Of a stretch of 5,226 nt of DNA, positions 1 through 5,226 are shown piece by piece. The stretch is taken from NCBI GenBank assembly GCA_021129695.1, contig JAJOKU010000089.1:1-5226 (forward strand). Reading direction: 5' to 3'. The DNA is from a candidate division NPL-UPA2 bacterium (lineage in GTDB: Bacteria; NPL-UPA2; JAGMAN01). The translations under genes and the position numbers were made by a program. The first letter of the stretch is position 1; each line of letters opens with the position of its first letter. Under the pieces are notes generated by a model. It did not search any database. It was given only the letters and a program-made list of their open reading frames with translations, and was not told where the DNA came from.

Positions 1-2231
<2,231 letters not shown>

Positions 2232-2236
2232 AAAAG

Positions 2237-2243
2237 TCCTTCT
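2237..2243 (-). promoter_or_regulatory. Ribosome binding site of proS
   Basis: AGAAGGA on the coding strand, with its AAGGA core 5 nt upstream of the ATG at 2231. It decides between this ATG and the in-frame GTG at 2249, which has no comparable site. Confidence 0.75.
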
Positions 2244-2258
2244 ACCCACCCAGCGGTT

Positions 2259-2287
2259 ATTTTAACACCAAAACATTGAAAGGTCAA
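2259..2287 (-). promoter_or_regulatory. Sigma-70-type promoter for proS-dnaJ
   Basis: On the coding strand a -35 box TTGACC (2282-2287, 5 of 6 consensus) and a -10 box TAAAAT (2259-2264, 5 of 6) are separated by exactly 17 bases. A TG one base before the -10 box makes it an extended -10 element. Transcription should start near 2252, giving a leader of about 20 nt that holds the proS ribosome site and little else, so no room for a T-box or similar leader control. The -35 box begins only 4 bases after the T-run of the upstream hairpin, so the promoter would start a new unit immediately after termination. Based on motif match only. Confidence 0.72.
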
Positions 2288-2291
2288 ATTG

Positions 2292-2365
2292 AAAAAGGCA
2301 TAAAGGCACAAAGAAAAGTAGATTATAAAAGACTGACGAACAAATAAACTCTGTGCCTCTGTGCC
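2292..2365 (-). terminator. Probable intrinsic terminator after the dGTPase gene (long imperfect hairpin plus T5)
   Basis: In transcription order, the arm at 2365-2349 (GGCACAGAGGCACAGAG) is followed by a 35-nt loop and the arm at 2313-2297 (CTTTGTGCCTTTATGCC), then five T residues (2296-2292). Pairing the 17-nt arms gives 14 Watson-Crick pairs, two G-U pairs and one C-A mismatch. The dGTPase stop codon is 16 bases upstream and the proS promoter lies directly downstream, so the position suits a terminator. The long loop and modest T-run are atypical. The first arm is itself a tandem 8-base repeat (GGCACAGA twice), which recalls short dispersed intergenic repeats of environmental genomes, so it could be such an element serving as a terminator. 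Confidence 0.55.
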
Positions 2366-2380
2366 TGTTCGTTAAGGGAT

Positions 2381-3532
2381 TTAAACGCGCTTGTAAGGCT
2401 GGAATAGTTTATTGTATTCGTCAAGGGCGAAACGGTCGGTCATTCCAGCAATGTAGTCGCATACCACTCTGGCTGGGGACTCTTCTTTGAGTTTCTTCTG
2501 AGTATCGGGAGGGAGTTGAACTGGCTGAGTGAGATAAATATGGAAAAGCTCCCCAATGAAGCGCCGGGCCTTCTCCCCCATTCTCACTACTCGATAGTGC
2601 TGGTAAAGATTTTCAAGCAAAAAATTCTTAAGTTCCTGATCCCTTTCCTTCATCTGGGGGCTAAAGGAAACTAAAGAATAAGGAGCATTCCTCACTTCCT
2701 CCTCTGACTGAACTTTTAACCTCTTTAACCTCCTCTCGGTCTCCGTGATTAAATCGGTTACCTGAAGATTGATGAGAAATCTTATGGTCTGATATTTCCT
2801 CCTCTCCTTATCAGAACGGGGAAAGGCTTTTCTTATCTTACGGTAAGTCTCCTCCCACAACCTTACTTTCTTTAAACCTTCCTCAGTTATCAGCTGAGCG
2901 GTGAGACCATCGTCTAAGTCATGATTATTGTAAGCGATCTCATCAGCTAAGTTAACTACCTGAGCTTCTAAGGTGGGTTTCTTATCTGGCTCAAACTCGG
3001 AGGGCGGAGGTTTGTCGTAGGAAGTGGCGTGTTTGATAATTCCTTCCCTCACCTCCCAGCTTAGATTTAATCCTCTGAAGTCAGGATTTCTCCTCTCTAA
3101 TTTATCCACTACTCTTAGCCCCTGCCAATTATGCTCAAAGCCCCCCTCTTCTTTCATCAGTTTCTGAAGGGCTTCCTCACCGGAGTGACCGAATGGAGTA
3201 TGACCTAAATCGTGAGCCAAAGCTATGGCCTCAGTTAAGTCTTCATTCAACTTCAGGCAGCGGGCGATACTGCGGGCAATCTGAGCTACCTCGATGGTAT
3301 GGGTGAGCCGGGTACGGTAGTAATCTCCCTCATGGTTAACGAAGACCTGGGTCTTATATTCCAGGCGCCGGAAGGCAGTGGAGTGAATGATTCTATCCCT
3401 ATCTCTCTGGAAGAGAGAACGATACTGATGCTCATCTTCTGGATAAAGTCTCCCCCGGCTATCCTGGCTCTTCATAGCGTAAGGGGCAAGTATCCTCTCT
3501 TCTTGTTTCTGGAGTTCAATCCTACTCAACAT
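2381..3532 (-). CDS. dGTPase-like HD-domain phosphohydrolase, type 2 subfamily
   Basis: Members of this family (deoxyguanosinetriphosphate triphosphohydrolase-like proteins) remove the whole triphosphate from a dNTP, giving a deoxynucleoside, and so help set cytoplasmic dNTP pools. The 383-residue length fits the type 2 subfamily. The N-terminus has the family block APYAMKSQDSRGRLYPE (16-32), followed by DRDRIIHSTAFRRLEYKTQVF (44-64, broken here only for naming). The metal-binding HD signature is complete: H78 (THTIEV), H107-D108 (AHDLGH) and D197 (NLADEIAYNNHDLDD). H111, H116 and H134 are also present, as expected for the active site. The C-terminal half is helical and ends with the CDYIAGMTDRFA block (358-369). 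The gene begins 27 bases after the anchored HTH gene and is followed by a probable terminator. No Shine-Dalgarno sequence precedes the ATG (upstream bases TTTAACCCACC), but the start fits the family N-terminus. The exact substrate cannot be read from sequence; many homologues are not dGTP-specific. Confidence 0.94.
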   Translation of the reverse strand: MLSRIELQKQEERILAPYAMKSQDSRGRLYPEDEHQYRSLFQRDRDRIIHSTAFRRLEYKTQVFVNHEGDYYRTRLTHTIEVAQIARSIARCLKLNEDLTEAIALAHDLGHTPFGHSGEEALQKLMKEEGGFEHNWQGLRVVDKLERRNPDFRGLNLSWEVREGIIKHATSYDKPPPSEFEPDKKPTLEAQVVNLADEIAYNNHDLDDGLTAQLITEEGLKKVRLWEETYRKIRKAFPRSDKERRKYQTIRFLINLQVTDLITETERRLKRLKVQSEEEVRNAPYSLVSFSPQMKERDQELKNFLLENLYQHYRVVRMGEKARRFIGELFHIYLTQPVQLPPDTQKKLKEESPARVVCDYIAGMTDRFALDEYNKLFQPYKRV

Positions 3533-3559
3533 GGTGGGTTAAAGAATTTCGTTGGCAAA

Positions 3560-4237
3560 CTAGAGGGCAGGCTTTAGGAACTCAGGGATGGGAACTTTCA
3601 AAATGGGCAGGAGGAGAATGCCGACAGCGACTAACATAAGAAGGAGAGAGAAGATAAAGAGAAGGCTGAAAAGAGGACTGGCCTTCTTCTCCTTTTCCAT
3701 CGGCAGAGCAACTTCGGCCCTGGCTGGTCTGGCAGGAGCAATAGGTGCCCCCTCCTTCACTTCCTCCTTTTTTCCCACCTCTGTAGGAACCTCCTCCGGC
3801 TTAATAATCTCTATTGTCTCCTCCGGGCGCTTTTCCTCCTCCACAATTCTGGGCATTTCCACCATCTTCTCCAAAGGAGGAGGAGATGGTTTTACCTCCT
3901 TGGGCTCTATCCGTATTGGTTTCTCTTCTCCCAGAGGTAGCACCTTCCCCTCTTCTGAGGGCTTTTCTGCCTCGGGGGTAACCAAGGGCGGCTCTTCAAT
4001 AACCGCCTCGGGCTCCTTCTCTACTTTTTCCTCACTTACCTCAGGTACTTTTTCCTCCTTTATCTCCGTCGACTCTTCAGTCATATAGCTAACGATATCA
4101 TCTACTTTAAATTTAGCCAGCTCTCCTTCCATGGCTGGCTTAAGTTTACCCTGTTTGATTAAATCATCCAATTTAGCCTGATCAACTTTTAAAAGTTTCA
4201 TCACATCTTCCCGGCCCAGATAAGCCTCCTCAGCCAT
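3560..4237 (-). CDS. Tail-anchored helix-turn-helix protein with acidic Pro/Glu/Lys linker, function unknown
   Basis: I do not recognise a named gene. With the ATG at 4237 the protein has 225 residues. Residues 6-52 resemble a MerR/excisionase-type helix-turn-helix (LGREDVMKLLKV, then LDDLIKQGKLKP, then a KFKVDDIVSYM wing-like end). Residues about 53-186 are a low-complexity linker rich in Glu, Lys, Pro and Val, likely unstructured. Residues about 188-213 (SPLFSLLFIFSLLLMLVAVG onward) are one hydrophobic helix, and only about 12 residues follow, so the expected topology is a cytoplasmic N-terminus anchored by its tail. There is no signal peptide. A membrane-bound regulator or a DNA- or protein-tethering factor are both possible; the HTH may bind protein instead of DNA. 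In-frame starts at TTG 4255 and ATG 4252 also exist; ATG 4252 would form a TGATG junction with the upstream stop, but the GGAGG at 4246-4250 best serves the ATG at 4237. From memory, similar HTH-linker-anchor proteins occur in Planctomycetota-like genomes. Confidence 0.85.
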   Translation of the reverse strand: MAEEAYLGREDVMKLLKVDQAKLDDLIKQGKLKPAMEGELAKFKVDDIVSYMTEESTEIKEEKVPEVSEEKVEKEPEAVIEEPPLVTPEAEKPSEEGKVLPLGEEKPIRIEPKEVKPSPPPLEKMVEMPRIVEEEKRPEETIEIIKPEEVPTEVGKKEEVKEGAPIAPARPARAEVALPMEKEKKASPLFSLLFIFSLLLMLVAVGILLLPILKVPIPEFLKPAL

Positions 4238-4245
4238 TTTCTCTT

Positions 4246-4250
4246 CCTCC
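4246..4250 (-). promoter_or_regulatory. Strong ribosome binding site for the anchored HTH gene
   Basis: GGAGG on the coding strand, 8 nt before the ATG at 4237. It lies 1 base beyond the stop codon of the coiled-coil gene (TGA at 4254-4252), so ribosomes ending that gene are released at this site. It favours the ATG at 4237 over the ATG at 4252 and the TTG at 4255, which have only weak upstream matches. Confidence 0.7.
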
Positions 4251-4251
4251 A

Positions 4252-5226
4252 TCAATTGATCTCTACTCGATCGTTCTCCCTGATCCCCCTGATAGCTATC
4301 TTATCAGCTGCCTCCACCACAATAATCACCGAATCAATCCTGTCCAGTTTCACCTCCCTCACTAACCTGCCACCTCGATAAATAAGGACGATTGGGGAAA
4401 TTGTGGAGGCGGCTTCTTCTCCAAGATTGACCGTTAGAAAACCTGGCTCTGAGACCCCAAATATCTCTCCGGTCATCCTCTGGGGCCCTAAGAAGTGGAT
4501 GGTTCCTGGCAGCAGGCCTAACCTGACTTGGTCACCTTCCTCAATTCCCTCCAGGGAGGTTTCGTCGGAAACCCTGGCCACTATTGTTATATGATGGATC
4601 TGCTCGGTTTTCACTTCCCTAATTAATTTCTTACGTCGATAGACCGAGATAGTTGGTTTAACTTCACCGGCGGCTTCCTTCTCCAGTTCAATGCTCAGAA
4701 AAGGACCATGGATATAAGAAATGCTCCCTTCAATAGTCACCTCGGGAGTTACTTCTCCAAGAACAGATGGAGCCACTTCCCCCACTATCTCCTTTAGAGC
4801 TAACCACTTCTGTTCTACTTCCTTGTATCTGCCGTCCAGAAGAATCTTGGCTGACTTTAACTCGGCAAATTCCTCCTTCAGGGAGGCTTTTTCCCCCCTC
4901 TCCTTATCTAAGTCCTTTTGCAGGCCAGCTATTTTTTGCATAAGATCCTTTCGTAAATCATCCCTCAACTTCTTCTCCTGCTCCAGCTCTTCCAGGAAGG
5001 CAACCCTCTGGCTCTCCATCTCTTCCTCTAAGCTCTCTTTTGTCTCAGTGAGTTTTGCTAACTCCTCTTTTTTTCCCTCCAAAGACGAGGACAGAGCTTC
5101 TATTCTTTCGCTTTGCTCCTCTGCCTTCTTTCTTTGCTCCTCTATCCTCACTCTTTGCTCCTCTATCCTCACTCTTTGCTCCTCTATCCTCACTCTTTGC
5201 TCCTCCCAACTCCCTACTACCTTGAG
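4252..5226 (-). CDS. Coiled-coil protein with two tandem beta-rich modules, function unknown; start uncertain or outside the window
   Basis: I do not recognise a named gene. The frame is open to the last base of the window (325 codons). Counting from the GTG at 5193 as residue 1 (313 residues), residues 1-135 form a long Glu/Lys/Arg/Leu-rich coiled coil that opens with repeated VRIEEQR heptads. Residues 152-225 and 240-312 are two copies of one beta-rich module, about 25 identities over 70 residues by hand. Each has a turn with FLx(V/I)xL, a YRxxxL(I/V)REVK strand and a closing GIxExDxV. The modules recall small beta-barrels in envelope-associated coiled-coil proteins, an inference without a named match. 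Either the gene begins upstream of 5226, or it starts at GTG 5193, which has GGGAGGAG in front. The eleven codons before 5193 (LKVVGSWEEQR) do not look strongly coil-like, so an internal start is plausible. No membrane helix or signal peptide is visible. It lies directly before the anchored HTH gene and is probably cotranscribed with it. Confidence 0.85.
   Translation of the reverse strand, partial: LKVVGSWEEQRVRIEEQRVRIEEQRVRIEEQRKKAEEQSERIEALSSSLEGKKEELAKLTETKESLEEEMESQRVAFLEELEQEKKLRDDLRKDLMQKIAGLQKDLDKERGEKASLKEEFAELKSAKILLDGRYKEVEQKWLALKEIVGEVAPSVLGEVTPEVTIEGSISYIHGPFLSIELEKEAAGEVKPTISVYRRKKLIREVKTEQIHHITIVARVSDETSLEGIEEGDQVRLGLLPGTIHFLGPQRMTGEIFGVSEPGFLTVNLGEEAASTISPIVLIYRGGRLVREVKLDRIDSVIIVVEAADKIAIRGIRENDRVEIN
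4258..4740 (-). repeat. Internal protein duplication: two beta-rich modules of about 70 residues
   Basis: Module A is encoded by 4740-4519 and module B by 4476-4258, joined by a 14-residue linker (GLLPGTIHFLGPQR). The clearest shared segments are the central KLIREVK / RLVREVK and the closing GIEEGDQV / GIRENDRV. The DNA copies have diverged, so this is an old duplication rather than a recent one. Confidence 0.8.
5131..5205 (-). repeat. 21-bp tandem repeat encoding a coiled-coil heptad, about 3.6 copies
   Basis: Three identical 21-base units occupy 5193-5173, 5172-5152 and 5151-5131. Each encodes VRIEEQR, exactly one heptad. A partial unit of 12 identical bases (5205-5194) precedes them, and a diverged unit (5130-5110, KKAEEQS) follows. 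Perfect identity at the DNA level implies recent expansion or ongoing slippage. A gain or loss of one unit keeps both the reading frame and the heptad register. Confidence 0.92.

Noticed and set aside
2232..2249. Extension of proS to the GTG at 2249
   Set aside because: The six extra residues are not family-like, no ribosome site precedes the GTG, and the predicted transcript would start only about 3 bases upstream.
2232..2380. T-box riboswitch or other leader control of proS
   Set aside because: The predicted leader is only about 20 nt, and I see no T-box sequence or specifier stem between the dGTPase stop and proS.
3299..3577. A 92-codon plus-strand open frame opposite the start of the dGTPase gene
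   Set aside because: It is antisense to conserved HD-domain sequence and has no recognisable protein features.
3588..4088. A 166-codon open frame on the plus strand, Ser/Gly/Phe-rich
   Set aside because: It is the antisense of the low-complexity Glu/Pro/Lys linker of the anchored HTH gene; its composition follows from that, and it has no plausible domain.
4238..4255. Earlier starts of the anchored HTH gene (TTG 4255, ATG 4252)
   Set aside because: The GGAGG at 4246-4250 is correctly spaced only for the ATG at 4237. The ATG at 4252 remains possible because of the TGATG junction.
5131..5205. CRISPR-like array
   Set aside because: The 21-bp units are directly adjacent with no spacers and encode a coil heptad in frame.

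Overview
The window reads as part of a bacterial chromosome from an uncultured or poorly sampled lineage. All five genes lie on the minus strand, so transcription runs from base 5226 towards base 1. Three are housekeeping or nucleotide-metabolism genes of clearly bacterial type: dnaJ, a long proS with an editing insertion, and a type-2 dGTPase-like HD hydrolase. The other two are rapidly diverging accessory genes. The coding strand is purine-rich, with frequent AGG/AGA and ATA codons and Glu/Lys-rich proteins. The tail-anchored helix-turn-helix protein resembles, from memory only, proteins of Planctomycetota/Omnitrophota-like genomes; this is a weak hint and I assign no taxon.

Layout in transcription order. 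(1) 5226-4252: a coiled-coil protein, open at the window edge, with a long N-terminal coil (including a perfect 21-bp/heptad tandem repeat) and two copies of a beta-rich module of about 70 residues. (2) 4237-3560: a protein with an N-terminal MerR/excisionase-like helix-turn-helix, a long Glu/Pro/Lys linker and a single C-terminal membrane anchor; its strong ribosome site sits right at the stop of gene 1. (3) 3532-2381: a dGTPase-like HD phosphohydrolase, 27 bases after gene 2 and without a visible Shine-Dalgarno sequence. (4) 2380-2232: an intergenic stretch with a long imperfect hairpin ending in a T-run (probable terminator), then a near-consensus sigma-70-type promoter. (5) 2231-501: proS. 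(6) 514-1: dnaJ, overlapping the end of proS by 14 bases and cut by the window edge inside the first zinc-binding motif.

The layout suggests two transcription units: [coiled-coil protein, HTH-anchor protein, dGTPase] ending at the hairpin, and [proS, dnaJ] starting from the promoter beside it. The proS-dnaJ unit supplies prolyl-tRNA and a chaperone co-factor and looks translationally coupled. The first unit pairs two proteins of unknown function, one membrane-tethered and one elongated, with a dNTP hydrolase. The first two are the least explained genes here. No RNA genes, CRISPR arrays, insertion sequences or phage genes were seen.
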